From NCBI GenBank assembly GCA_036001225.1, contig DASYUM010000187.1:1-25933 (forward strand): a stretch of 25,933 nucleotides of DNA, written 5' to 3'. Origin of the DNA: DASYUM01 sp036001225. Its GTDB lineage: Bacteria > Methylomirabilota > Methylomirabilia > Rokubacteriales > DASRDR01. Shown here piece by piece: positions 7,078 through 15,325 of the stretch. A program made the translations under genes and the position numbers. The notes beneath the pieces were generated by a model that was not told the DNA's origin, did not search any database, and saw only the letters and a program-made list of their open reading frames with translations. Each line of letters starts with the position of its first letter. Position 1 is the stretch's first letter.

Positions 7078-7965
7078 TCACGGCTGTTGCGGCTCGGCCC
7101 CAGCGCGGTCGAGCAGCCGGCGGTGCACCACCAGGTCCGCCGGCAGGCCGGGCACCCGCACATCCGCCCGGACGGTGCCGGCGCGGACCAGCGTGGCCAC
7201 CGCTAGGTCCACTTCGCGCCGCGGCAGTCCGAACAGGCGGGCGAGCCCCGCGACCGACGCCCAGCCGGCGCCGCCCAGGTAGCGCTCGACGAGCTGCCGC
7301 ACGGCGGCCGGGCGGCCGAGGCGCCGGCCGGCCCGCACCGCGTCCGGCAGCCAGGTCTCGAGGAGGTCCCACCGGTAGGAAAACGTGGGATCGTAGCGCT
7401 CTTCGACCTTCACGACGAACAGCGCCTGTTGCAGCTCGGCCACGGCCCGCTCGAACCCGCGGGTGGTCCGCGGTTCCAGCAGGAAGCACTCGGCGCGCCA
7501 CTGGCGCGTGTAGAGCGGGTGCCGCCGGATCAGGACGTCCATCAGCCGCTTGGCGGTGAGGGAGAGGCGCCCGGCCTCGTACTCGATCCGGTAGTCGCGC
7601 GCCCGCTGGCGCCCGCGGACGAGGGCGTAGAGTGCCGGGAGCAGGTCGAGGGCGACCAGGACCGGCCGGCCCTTGAGGACCTTGCCGTAGTAGACGGCGC
7701 GCCGCGCTGGGAGCGTGTCCTTCAGCTCCCAGGTGAGGCCGACTCCGGCGTCGTGGTGGGAGCGCCGGGGCCACCGCGGCTTGGGCCGCCCGACCACTGC
7801 CTCCCATAGACAGGCGAGGCCGCCGGGGAAGCGGTAGAACGTGGAGCAGATCCCGACCGCCTCCACGAAGGCGAGCGCCCCCCGGGCGTCCCGGACGCGC
7901 CGGGCGGGGATCTGCCGGAACGCGCGCGCGCGATGCGCGACCAGCCGCTCTCGGGTGACGCTCAG
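7078..7965 (-). CDS. AlkZ/YcaQ-related winged-helix protein (putative DNA glycosylase-like)
   Basis: About 295 residues rich in Arg. Three segments resemble proteins called AlkZ-related: FVEAVGICSTFYRFPGGLACLWEAVVG-type text at 33-59, TWELKDTLPARRAVYYGKVL (79-98), and a winged-helix-like region at about 135-187 ending ERAVAELQQALFVVKVEE. AlkZ/YcaQ enzymes unhook DNA crosslinks or excise alkylated bases. Whether the catalytic residues are present cannot be judged by eye, so activity is uncertain. A second helix-turn-helix may lie near 235-275 (VAGLARLFGLPRREVDLAVATLV). No ATG or GTG fits the expected N-terminus. The best start is a CTG at 7965 overlapping the upstream stop as CTGA, with AGGGG about 10 bases upstream; the start is therefore tentative. 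Translational coupling with the ATPase gene is likely. Confidence 0.55.
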   Translation of the reverse strand: MSVTRERLVAHRARAFRQIPARRVRDARGALAFVEAVGICSTFYRFPGGLACLWEAVVGRPKPRWPRRSHHDAGVGLTWELKDTLPARRAVYYGKVLKGRPVLVALDLLPALYALVRGRQRARDYRIEYEAGRLSLTAKRLMDVLIRRHPLYTRQWRAECFLLEPRTTRGFERAVAELQQALFVVKVEERYDPTFSYRWDLLETWLPDAVRAGRRLGRPAAVRQLVERYLGGAGWASVAGLARLFGLPRREVDLAVATLVRAGTVRADVRVPGLPADLVVHRRLLDRAGAEPQQP

Positions 7966-8846
7966 GGGAACGTGATCCCCTGCTCGCCGATCCGGTATTC
8001 GGCGATCTCGTCGATCATCGCACTCCCCCGGTGCTTGGCCACGCAGAGGAAGCGGCCGACGCGGTTCCCCACCTTCTCCCGCCCCAGGAGCAGCACCGTG
8101 TTGGCCACGGCGCCGAGGTCGCCGGCCCCCACCTTGCGGGCGACCAGATCCTCGAGCCGGGTCTCCTCGGTGGTCACCAGGAGCAGCGTGGTGATCGTGG
8201 CGTGGTCGTAGCGGTGGGCGTCGATGAAGGCGCGGTGCTGCCAGACCGGCAGGCAGATCTCCATCCCCAGGGTCTCGGCGTCGCGGTGGATCACCTTCCG
8301 GTACAGCTCGCCCACCAGGTAGAGCTGGATCGCGTCGTCCGATGGGCAGGGCTCGATGCCGTCGATGACCACCCGGCGGGCCCCGTGGGCGAAGTGGAAA
8401 TAGAAGAACGGCCGCGCGGTGTAGAGCGCGCGGGCGTAGGTGGCCTTCCACGCCCAGTCGAACTCGCGGCCGTCGGGGGTGGAGACCTCGTAGTCGCTAC
8501 GCCGCCCGACCCAGGGGAAGACGTCGAGGTAGTGAGCCTGGAGTTGCTCGGGCGACGGGTAGGGCTCGGTCATCGGCAGCACGGTGTGGGTCCAGCGGGT
8601 CAGCGGCCAGCCGTACAGGCGCGCGGCGTAGGGGCCGTGCTGCTGGGAGTCGCCGCGGGCGTTCATGTCCACCACCAGGCCCCGGGCGCCGTCGGCCGGC
8701 CGGCCGTGCTCCGCGAAGGCGAGGCCGAGGTGGGTCTTGCCGATGCCGGTGGCGCCGTAGACGACGGTCAGGGTCCCCGGGAGGAGGCCGCCGGCGAGCA
8801 TCGCGTCGAGCCGCTCGAGGCCGGTGGAAACGCGGGGCGGGGTCAC
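7962..8846 (-). CDS. KaiC/RecA-superfamily ATPase
   Basis: A 294-residue P-loop ATPase of the RecA/KaiC/RadA type. The N-terminus has the typical STGLERLDAMLAGGLLPGTL lead-in (7-26). Walker A is GATGIGKTH (31-39) and Walker B is RRVVIDGIE (157-165). A LLLVTTEETR segment follows, then a C-terminal RFLCVAKHRGS strand-loop with the KHR-type motif seen in KaiC-like proteins. Compared with KaiC it is a single-domain version with an insertion (about 85-150) rich in aromatic residues. The role is unknown; RecA-fold relatives act on DNA or as signalling scaffolds. The start is a GTG at 8846 with a weak ribosome binding site, 33 bp after the hybrid kinase gene. Its stop overlaps the next gene. Confidence 0.8.
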   Translation of the reverse strand: MTPPRVSTGLERLDAMLAGGLLPGTLTVVYGATGIGKTHLGLAFAEHGRPADGARGLVVDMNARGDSQQHGPYAARLYGWPLTRWTHTVLPMTEPYPSPEQLQAHYLDVFPWVGRRSDYEVSTPDGREFDWAWKATYARALYTARPFFYFHFAHGARRVVIDGIEPCPSDDAIQLYLVGELYRKVIHRDAETLGMEICLPVWQHRAFIDAHRYDHATITTLLLVTTEETRLEDLVARKVGAGDLGAVANTVLLLGREKVGNRVGRFLCVAKHRGSAMIDEIAEYRIGEQGITFP

Positions 8847-8879
8847 GAGGGGGAAGGATACGGGCGCCGCTCGCCGGCG

Positions 8880-11800
8880 TCAAATCGCCGGGGCTCCGCG
8901 GCCGGCCGCCAGCGCCCGGGCCACGACCGCGCTCACCTCCTCGCTCTGGAACGGCTTGGGGATCAGGAACTCTACCCCCTGGGCCTGGGCCTCGAGGGGG
9001 TCGATCTGGTCGCCCCATCCGGTGACCAGGACCACGGGGGTCGCCGGGCGGCGGAGCTTGACCAGCCGCGCCACTTCCCAGCCGGAGAGCTTCGGCATCC
9101 CGAGGTCGGTGAAGACGACCTCGAAGGCCTCTTCCTGGAAGCGCGTGATGCCGGCGAGGCCGTCGGCGCAGGCGACCACGGTGTGGCCGTCGCGCTTGAG
9201 CAGCTCGACCAGCGTCTCCCGCACCCACTCCTCGTCGTCGATGACCAGGATGCGGGCAGGCCGGGCCCGGGCCGGCGCCGCGCTCACCTGGACCTCCGGG
9301 ATCTCGCGCCCGACCGGCAGCCGGATCGTGAACGCGCTCCCCTGCCCCGGCTGGCTGCGCACGTCGATTTCGCCACCATGCCGGGTGATGATCCCGTAGA
9401 CCAGGCTGAGCCCGAGCCCGGTCCCCTTCTCGGCCTTGGTCGTGAAGAAGGGGTCGAAGACCCGCCGGCGCACCTCGTCGCTCATCCCGACCCCGGTGTC
9501 GCTCACCACGCAGACGACGTGGCTGCCGTCCACGGCCGTCCGGATGCCGACCCGACCGCCCCGCGGCATCGCGTCGAGGGCGTTGAGGACCAGGTTCGTC
9601 AGCGCTTCCCGCAGTTCCGACGGATCACCGGCCACCGGCGGCACCGGGCTCGCCTCGACCCGGACGTCGAAGGTCAGGCCCTGAGCCTGGGCTTCGTCGC
9701 GCCAGCGGGAGCGGGTGACCTCCACGACCTCCTCCACGACCTGGTTCAGATCCACCGCCTGGAACGGGCGTGCCCGGCGCATCCGGGTGAATTCCTGGAT
9801 GCGCCGCACCGTCCGGGCGCCATCCATGGCCGCCTGCTCGATCACCTGGAGCTGGCGCCGGATGGCGGGGTCCTCCATCCGGTCGAGGAGGAGCTGGGCC
9901 CGGCCCATGATGGCGGCCAGGGTGTTGTTGAAGTCGTGGGCCACGCCGCCCGCCAGCTCGCCGAGGGCGCGCAGGCGCTCGCCCTGGATCACCCGCTGCT
10001 GGGAGGCCTCCACCTCGCGGAGGGCGGCCTGCAGCTCGCCGTAGAGCCGACTGTTCTCGAGCGCGATGGCCGCCTGGTCGGCCAGCGCCTGCAGGAGGGC
10101 GACCTCGCCTTCCGAGAAGTCGCGGACGACGGCGTACCCGATGGTGAGGGTGCCCACGATCTTCCCCTTGGCCGAGAGGGGGACCGCCAGCGAGGCGCGG
10201 TTGCCGGTGGCGAGGATCCGGCCCCGCAGGTCGTCGGTGAGGGTCAGGTCGGGCTCGTTCCGCACGTCCCGCACCCAGACCGGCCGGCCCTCGGCCACCG
10301 CCCGGCCGGGCAACCCCATCCGAGCAGGCAGGACATGGCCGGTCGGGTAGTGCTGGCGGGCCGGGCCCCCGAGGCCGACCGCGATCAGCGAGCCGTCGGG
10401 CTGGAGGAGGCGCAGGGTGGCGGTATGGACGTTGAAGAGCCGGACCACGCTCTGGAGGATGCGCTCGCCGACCTCGGCGGTGTCCAGGCTCTCGGCGAGC
10501 GTGCGGGCCGTGCGGGCCAGCTCCTCGGCCTCCGCCTGGCGGCGAGTCGCCTGGGCGTAGAAGCGGGCGTTGGCCACCGCCACGCTGATCTGGTCGGCCA
10601 GGAGCGTGAGCAGCGTCAGGTCGGCCTCGGACAGGGCCGGCTCCCCCGTCGATTCGATCCCGACCGTGCCCAGCACGCGACCGTCGCTCCCCTTGAGGGG
10701 GACGATGATCCCCTGGCGGACGTCGGGCACGGCGAAGAGGAAATCCTGGTCCTGGGTCGCGTCGCGGACGAACTCGGCCCGGCCGGTCCGTGCGACGCGC
10801 CCCGTCATCCCCTTGTCGAAGGGGATCAACGGGATGACCTGCTGGTAGCCGACGCACGCCTGGAGCGCGAGGCCATCGCCGGTCACCAGGTGAATGCTGA
10901 CCATCCGGTAGCCGAACGCGGTGCTGATCTGGTGGACGACGGCCTGGAAGACCTCCTCGAGCCGTAGTGTCGAATTGATCGCGCGGGCCACCCGCTGGAC
11001 GGTGGCCAGCTCGGCCAGCCGGCGCTGGGCCTCCTCGTAGAGTCGGGCGTTGTCGAGGGCGAGAGCGGCCTGATCGGCCAGCGTCTGGGCGAGCCGGAGG
11101 TCCTCGGCGTCGAAGACGCGCCCCTCCCGGTCGGCCACCGCCAGGGCGCCGATGACGCGGTCCTGCACGGTGAGGGGGAGTCCCAGCACCGCCCGGAAGG
11201 GAGCCGACTCGGCCCCCGCCCGCCATTCCGGGGTCAGCTGGACGCGGGGGTCCCGCAGCGCGTTCGCGGTCACCACCGGCCGGCGCTCCCGGACGGCGAG
11301 GCCGGAGACGCCGGTGCCGCGCGGCAGGACGAGCGGGCTCCGCAGCCCGGGGCCCAGCTCGCCGGCGCTGGCGAGCTCCACCAGGTCGCCGGACTCGGCG
11401 AGGCGGTAGAGGGTCGAAGCGGCGGCGCCCAGGAGCACATGGGCGCTGTCGGCGATCCGCTGAGCGACCTCGACGAGGTTCAGCGACTGCGACACCAGCC
11501 GGCCCAGGTCGGCGAGGCTCTCGGCCGCCCGCCGGCGGGCCTCGCTCTCGGCGAGCAGGCGCGCGTTCCGGATGCCGATGGCGGCGTGGTCGGCCAGCCG
11601 CATCAGGATGGCCTCGTCGCGGTCGGTGAACGGCCGGGGGTCGCGGTTGTCCACGAAGAGGAGGCCCTCGACGCGGACGCCGATCCGAATGGGGACCGCC
11701 ATCGAGGCCACGATCTTCTCCCCCTCGATCGTCGCCATGTAATCCTTAGTGATCCGGGGGTCGGCGGCGTAGTCGTCGGTGCGGAAGGGCCGGCCGGTCA

Positions 11801-12689
11801 CCAGCACCTGGCCGCCCACTCCCTTGCCGGGCGTGACCTCGAAGGCCTGAAAGCCCTGCGAGCGCCAGCCCGCCCAGTAGCGGAACACCAGGGCGTCGGA
11901 CCCGGGATTGCGCAGCGCGATGTGGGCCATGTCGCCGCCGCAGAGGTTCCGGGCCGCCTCGACCACCCGCTGGAGGACCGTGTCGAGATCGAGCGAGGCG
12001 GTGATGGTCCGGGCGAGGTCGGCGATGGTCTCCGCTTCCCGCCGGCGCCGCTCGGCTTCGTCGTAGAAGCGGGCGTTCTGGATCGCGACCACCGCCTGGG
12101 CGGCGAAGGCCTGGAGGAGATCGACCTCGTCGGGCGCGAACGGGCCCGGGGCGTCGCGATAGACGACGAGGGCGCCCACGACGCGCTCGCCGGCCAGGAG
12201 CGGCACCGAGAGCACCGCCCGGTAGCCTTCCGCCTCGATGGCGGCGCGGGTCGCCGGCGTGAGATCGAAGGCCGGGTCGGCCAGGATGTCCGCCGACCAC
12301 ACCGGGCGCCGCTCCGCGATGGCGGTCGGCGTCGTCCCGTCGCGCTCGTGCCGGGGGCGCATCCGGTCCGGGACCTGGAAGCTCATCCCGCGGCGGGCCA
12401 CGAAGCGGACGACCGGTTCGCCGCCGTCGCCTTCCAGGATGGCCAGCCCCGAGCGCTCGGTGCGAAGGAGTACGCAGGCCCGCTCGACGACGAGGTCGAG
12501 GACGGCCTGGAGGTCGAGCGAGGCGGTGATCGCCCGCCCGACTTCGAGGATGGAGCGGGCCTCGGCCGCCTTTCGCTCCTGAGCGGCGGCCGCGCGCTGG
12601 AGCTCGACCGCGCGGCCCTCCAGCCCGGCGATCCGCGCCCGGAGGGCGGCGATCTCCGCGCCCGGTTCCGGTTTCCGCCTCGAACCCAT
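8880..12689 (-). CDS. Hybrid sensor histidine kinase with five GAF domains and a C-terminal receiver
   Basis: A 1269-residue soluble sensor with no membrane segment. Order: short coiled coil (about 10-45); five GAF domains, each introduced by a helix such as ITASLDLQAVLDLVVERA and closed by AxxAIxNARxYxEA (about 45-205, 215-380, 395-560, 570-735, 745-890); HisKA with GGVAHDFNN (His about 918); HATPase_c with NLVLNALDAM, SDTGVGM and GTGLGLSLVYGI; receiver 1146-1269 with IDDEE, phospho-acceptor Asp about 1195 (FTDLGMP), LVTGWG and Lys about 1245 (IPKPF). The AHDFNN type usually phosphorylates its own or a separate receiver. GAF domains sense small ligands or redox state; ligands are unknown. 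ATG 12689 is preferred over upstream in-frame codons because the earlier Arg-rich stretch looks non-coding. Follows the ligase gene by 147 bp. Confidence 0.92.
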   Translation of the reverse strand: MGSRRKPEPGAEIAALRARIAGLEGRAVELQRAAAAQERKAAEARSILEVGRAITASLDLQAVLDLVVERACVLLRTERSGLAILEGDGGEPVVRFVARRGMSFQVPDRMRPRHERDGTTPTAIAERRPVWSADILADPAFDLTPATRAAIEAEGYRAVLSVPLLAGERVVGALVVYRDAPGPFAPDEVDLLQAFAAQAVVAIQNARFYDEAERRRREAETIADLARTITASLDLDTVLQRVVEAARNLCGGDMAHIALRNPGSDALVFRYWAGWRSQGFQAFEVTPGKGVGGQVLVTGRPFRTDDYAADPRITKDYMATIEGEKIVASMAVPIRIGVRVEGLLFVDNRDPRPFTDRDEAILMRLADHAAIGIRNARLLAESEARRRAAESLADLGRLVSQSLNLVEVAQRIADSAHVLLGAAASTLYRLAESGDLVELASAGELGPGLRSPLVLPRGTGVSGLAVRERRPVVTANALRDPRVQLTPEWRAGAESAPFRAVLGLPLTVQDRVIGALAVADREGRVFDAEDLRLAQTLADQAALALDNARLYEEAQRRLAELATVQRVARAINSTLRLEEVFQAVVHQISTAFGYRMVSIHLVTGDGLALQACVGYQQVIPLIPFDKGMTGRVARTGRAEFVRDATQDQDFLFAVPDVRQGIIVPLKGSDGRVLGTVGIESTGEPALSEADLTLLTLLADQISVAVANARFYAQATRRQAEAEELARTARTLAESLDTAEVGERILQSVVRLFNVHTATLRLLQPDGSLIAVGLGGPARQHYPTGHVLPARMGLPGRAVAEGRPVWVRDVRNEPDLTLTDDLRGRILATGNRASLAVPLSAKGKIVGTLTIGYAVVRDFSEGEVALLQALADQAAIALENSRLYGELQAALREVEASQQRVIQGERLRALGELAGGVAHDFNNTLAAIMGRAQLLLDRMEDPAIRRQLQVIEQAAMDGARTVRRIQEFTRMRRARPFQAVDLNQVVEEVVEVTRSRWRDEAQAQGLTFDVRVEASPVPPVAGDPSELREALTNLVLNALDAMPRGGRVGIRTAVDGSHVVCVVSDTGVGMSDEVRRRVFDPFFTTKAEKGTGLGLSLVYGIITRHGGEIDVRSQPGQGSAFTIRLPVGREIPEVQVSAAPARARPARILVIDDEEWVRETLVELLKRDGHTVVACADGLAGITRFQEEAFEVVFTDLGMPKLSGWEVARLVKLRRPATPVVLVTGWGDQIDPLEAQAQGVEFLIPKPFQSEEVSAVVARALAAGRGAPAI

Positions 12690-12836
12690 GCCCTTGTCCC
12701 CGAGACACGACCGCCCCCGCCGGCTGCGCCTCGCGGCCAACGGGGGCCGGTTCGTTGCGGCGACTCTAGCACGACGGCCGCGGCGCCGCAAAAGAAGCGG
12801 TTGGTCGGCGCCCTATCCGACTCCGAGGCGAGCCCC

Positions 12837-14414
12837 TCACCAGGAACCGCGGCCCTTGGTCTCGGCCTGGCGGGCGTAGCGGGCGCGGAGGGCGGTCAGG
12901 GTGTCGGCGTCGGCCGGTCCCTTGTCCTCGCGAATCCGCGTGATGCGAGCGAAGCGGAGGGCGAATCCCGAGCGGTAGCGCGGGCTCGGCTGGATCTCGT
13001 TGTAGGCGACCTCGACCACGACCTCGGGCCGCACCCGCACCGTATAGCCGTCGTCGTCCACCGCCAGGGCCCGCAGCCGGGCCGTCATCTCGGCGAACTC
13101 GCGGTCGGTGAGGCCCTTGAACGTCTTGCCGACGTCGGCGAAGCCGCCGGCCTCGTCGCGCACCGCCAGGTGGTAGTTCGACAGCCAGGCCCGGCGGCGC
13201 CCCGAGCCGCGATCCGCGGCGACGATGACGCAGTCGAGCCGGTCGGCCAGCTTCAGCTTGAACCACCGGCGCCCCCGCACGCCCGGGGTATAGAGACTGT
13301 CGAGCGCCTTGGCCATGACGCCCTCGTGGCCGGCGTCGAGCGCGGCCCGGAGGAACGTCTCGGCCGCGTCGAGCTCCCCGGTCACCCGGCGCTCGGCCAG
13401 GTAGCGTCCGCGCGTGATCTCGGCCAGGGCCTCCCAGCGGGCCGTGTAGGGCCGGTCCACGAGCGCGGCGCCGCCGGCGTAGAGACAGTCAAAGAGATGG
13501 AGCTGGACCGGGACCTGTCGCGCGACGGCGGCCAGCTCGTGCACGCGCCGGAGACGCCGCATCAGGTCCTGGAACGGCAGCGGCCGCCCGTCGGCAGCCA
13601 CGCCCACGACCTCGCCCTCGAGGATCACCTCGTCGGCCGCCAGATCGCGGCGCGCCAGCTCGACCAGCTCGGGCAGGCTGGCCGTCACCTCGGTCAACCG
13701 GCGGCTCCAGATCCGCACGATGTCGCCTCGTCGGTGGATCTGGATGCGGGCGCCGTCATACTTGACCTCGAGCCCGGTGCGGCCACCATGCTCGGCCAGG
13801 ACGCCGGCGAGGTCGTCGGCCGACTCGGCGAGCATGGGCAACAGCGGGACGAACAGGCGGACGCCGACCGAGCGGAGCCCGGCCTCGCCCTGGGTGAGCG
13901 CGAGGCGGGCGACCTCCGAGGGGTCGGACAGGAAGAGGCCGGCCCGGCGGACCAGCTCCGGCGGCACGCCGGCGGCCCGGGCGAGGGCTTCCTGGATCAG
14001 CCCGTCGTGGACCCCGGTTCGCATCTCGCCGCCGAGGATTTGCAGGAGCACCCGGCGCTCGTCGGGGGTGGCCGGGCCCAGCAGGTTGCGCAGGATGCCG
14101 AGCTTGGCGGCGCGGGCGCCGCGGCCGGCGGCGGCGGCCACGGCCGAGAACGCCCGGGCGGCGTCGAGGACGCCGAGCGGAGCCGGGACGGGCGCCGGCG
14201 GCACGTCGGCGAGCCGGGCCAGGGTCGCCCCGCTCACGCTGAGCACCCGGGGGTCAGACGGCGGGAGCGGACGCCCGGCCAGGAAGGCGACCGCCCACGG
14301 GATCTCGGCGGGGGTCAGCCCGCGGAGAAATTCGGCAACGAGCGCGACCTTCTCGAGCCGACGGGGGGTAGCGGCGAGGGCCCGAGTGAGGCGGGCGACG
14401 TCGACGATCGTCAC
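12837..14414 (-). CDS. ATP-dependent DNA ligase (archaeal/LigB type)
   Basis: A 525-residue ligase that seals DNA nicks through an enzyme-AMP intermediate. The N-terminal DNA-binding domain occupies about 1-185. The adenylation domain starts with motif I LEVKYDGARIQIH, with catalytic lysine K218. It continues with VILEGEVVG (motif III), GHEGVMAKALDSLY (motif IV) and RRWFKLK (motif V). An OB-fold with VRPEVVVEVAYNEIQPSPRY and LRFARITRIREDK completes the protein. Length and order match the archaeal-type ligases also found in some bacteria beside the NAD-dependent LigA. The start is GTG 14414. Upstream are three small genes on the same strand and, further up, lexA; downstream is the hybrid kinase. 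No LexA-type palindrome was seen just upstream. Confidence 0.95.
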   Translation of the reverse strand: MTIVDVARLTRALAATPRRLEKVALVAEFLRGLTPAEIPWAVAFLAGRPLPPSDPRVLSVSGATLARLADVPPAPVPAPLGVLDAARAFSAVAAAAGRGARAAKLGILRNLLGPATPDERRVLLQILGGEMRTGVHDGLIQEALARAAGVPPELVRRAGLFLSDPSEVARLALTQGEAGLRSVGVRLFVPLLPMLAESADDLAGVLAEHGGRTGLEVKYDGARIQIHRRGDIVRIWSRRLTEVTASLPELVELARRDLAADEVILEGEVVGVAADGRPLPFQDLMRRLRRVHELAAVARQVPVQLHLFDCLYAGGAALVDRPYTARWEALAEITRGRYLAERRVTGELDAAETFLRAALDAGHEGVMAKALDSLYTPGVRGRRWFKLKLADRLDCVIVAADRGSGRRRAWLSNYHLAVRDEAGGFADVGKTFKGLTDREFAEMTARLRALAVDDDGYTVRVRPEVVVEVAYNEIQPSPRYRSGFALRFARITRIREDKGPADADTLTALRARYARQAETKGRGSW

Positions 14415-14429
14415 CCGTCAATTGTACCG

Positions 14430-14459
14430 GCCGGAGGAGGGCCCAGGCCCCCCTCCGGC
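14430..14459. repeat. Strong GC-rich inverted repeat between the 115-residue protein gene and the ligase gene
   Basis: The arms 14430-14443 and 14446-14459 pair at 13 of 14 positions. There is no T-tract, so this is more likely an RNA-processing or stability hairpin, or a factor-dependent terminator, than a classic terminator. Confidence 0.5.
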
Positions 14460-14478
14460 GGCGCGGCGTCGGGGCCGC

Positions 14479-14826
14479 TCAGGCTGCGCGAGCGATGGTG
14501 TTGTCGGCGGGGTGATCGGCCGGGGCGTCGATCCGTTCCCGTTCCCACTGCTCGCGCTTCTTGTCGAGCGCGTAGTTCTCGATGGCCTCGCGCAGCTCGG
14601 CGGCCCGGTCCACCATGTTCCAGAGGATGGCCCGGTAAAACTTCACGCCGAGGGTCCCCAGCGCGCGGTCCATTCGCACCCCGTACCGGCGGCGGACCTC
14701 GCCCACGGCGCAGGTCGCCCAGTTCGACGCCAGCTCCCGGTCGTCCGCGTTGAAGCGCGGGTACGAAAGCAAGCCGAAAAGCCGTCGCTGTCTGGCGTCG
14801 TCGATCCGCTGTTCCCACCTCTTCAT
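14479..14826 (-). CDS. Hypothetical protein, 115 residues
   Basis: Not recognised. It is a charged, mostly helical soluble protein without signal peptide or membrane segment. The first 20 residues are rich in Arg (MKRWEQRIDDARQRR). The middle carries ASNWATCAVGEVRRRYGVRM. The C-terminus is a long charged helix (ENYALDKKREQWERERID) and a short tail. The ribosome binding site is excellent: GGAGAG ends 6 bases before the ATG. It starts 32 bp after the small exported protein gene and ends about 65 bp before the ligase, so co-transcription with both is plausible. Confidence 0.75.
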   Translation of the reverse strand: MKRWEQRIDDARQRRLFGLLSYPRFNADDRELASNWATCAVGEVRRRYGVRMDRALGTLGVKFYRAILWNMVDRAAELREAIENYALDKKREQWERERIDAPADHPADNTIARAA

Positions 14827-14858
14827 CGTTCGCTCTCCTGTCCGGTCCAGCCCGGCCG

Positions 14859-15197
14859 TCACAGGTCGATCTTCGCGGACTGCGGACGCTCCTCGGGCTC
14901 CGCAGCGTCCGCGTCGTCGGGCTCGGTGTCGCTGGCCACGATCTGCACGCTCACGAGGTCGGTGTACACGTAGGCCTGGCGGACCTGCACCCAGGTGAGG
15001 CCCATGGCCACCGCGCCGCGTACCGCGGTCACCACCGCCTGCGTGAGGGCCGCCTCGATCGCTTCCGCCGAGTGGTCGGCGAGCGGCGCCGTGGTCTCGA
15101 TCGCGGCGACCCGGGCGAGGGCTGGGGACGCGAGCACGAGCGCAAAGACGAGCGTGACCAGCCGCAGCCCCCACTGACCACCGCGACCTAACCGCAT
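14859..15197 (-). CDS. Small exported protein of unknown function
   Basis: A 112-residue protein with a signal peptide: MRLGRGGQWGLRL, a hydrophobic core VTLVFALVLA, and a cleavage site at about SPALA. The mature part is helical (AEAIEAALTQAVVTAVRGAVAMGL) followed by a strand-like YVYTDLVSVQIVAS and an acidic tail rich in D, E and A. No known domain is visible. ATG 15197 is used; an in-frame GTG at 15203 is an alternative. It is flanked by two other small genes on the same strand that may form one transcript. Confidence 0.65.
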   Translation of the reverse strand: MRLGRGGQWGLRLVTLVFALVLASPALARVAAIETTAPLADHSAEAIEAALTQAVVTAVRGAVAMGLTWVQVRQAYVYTDLVSVQIVASDTEPDDADAAEPEERPQSAKIDL

Positions 15198-15284
15198 GAC
15201 CACCCCCGGAGACGAATGAACTCCTGGTGGGACGACTTGCAGGGACCGTGCCGACGGAGAGCCTGGTGCGCCGAGACGGAAGCG

Positions 15285-15314
15285 GCCCGGGGTATCCCGG
15301 CGGATACCCCGGGC
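15285..15314. terminator. Perfect 13-bp hairpin after the envelope protein gene
   Basis: The arms 15285-15297 and 15302-15314 are perfectly complementary (GCCCGGGGTATCC) with a 4-base loop, starting 11 bases after the stop of the upstream gene at 15326. No T-tract follows on either strand, so it may be an attenuating or mRNA-stabilising structure rather than a full terminator. Confidence 0.5.
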
Positions 15315-15325
15315 GGGACTCGACG

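Noticed and set aside
8031..10967. A 978-codon plus-strand open frame
   Set aside because: It is antisense to the hybrid kinase, whose GAF, HisKA, HATPase and receiver motifs are unmistakable. The plus frame is a by-product of very high GC at third positions and has no domain sense.
11439..14753. An 1104-codon plus-strand open frame
   Set aside because: It runs antisense through the kinase and the DNA ligase, both clearly coding on the minus strand. Its composition is low-complexity Arg/Gly/Asp/His.
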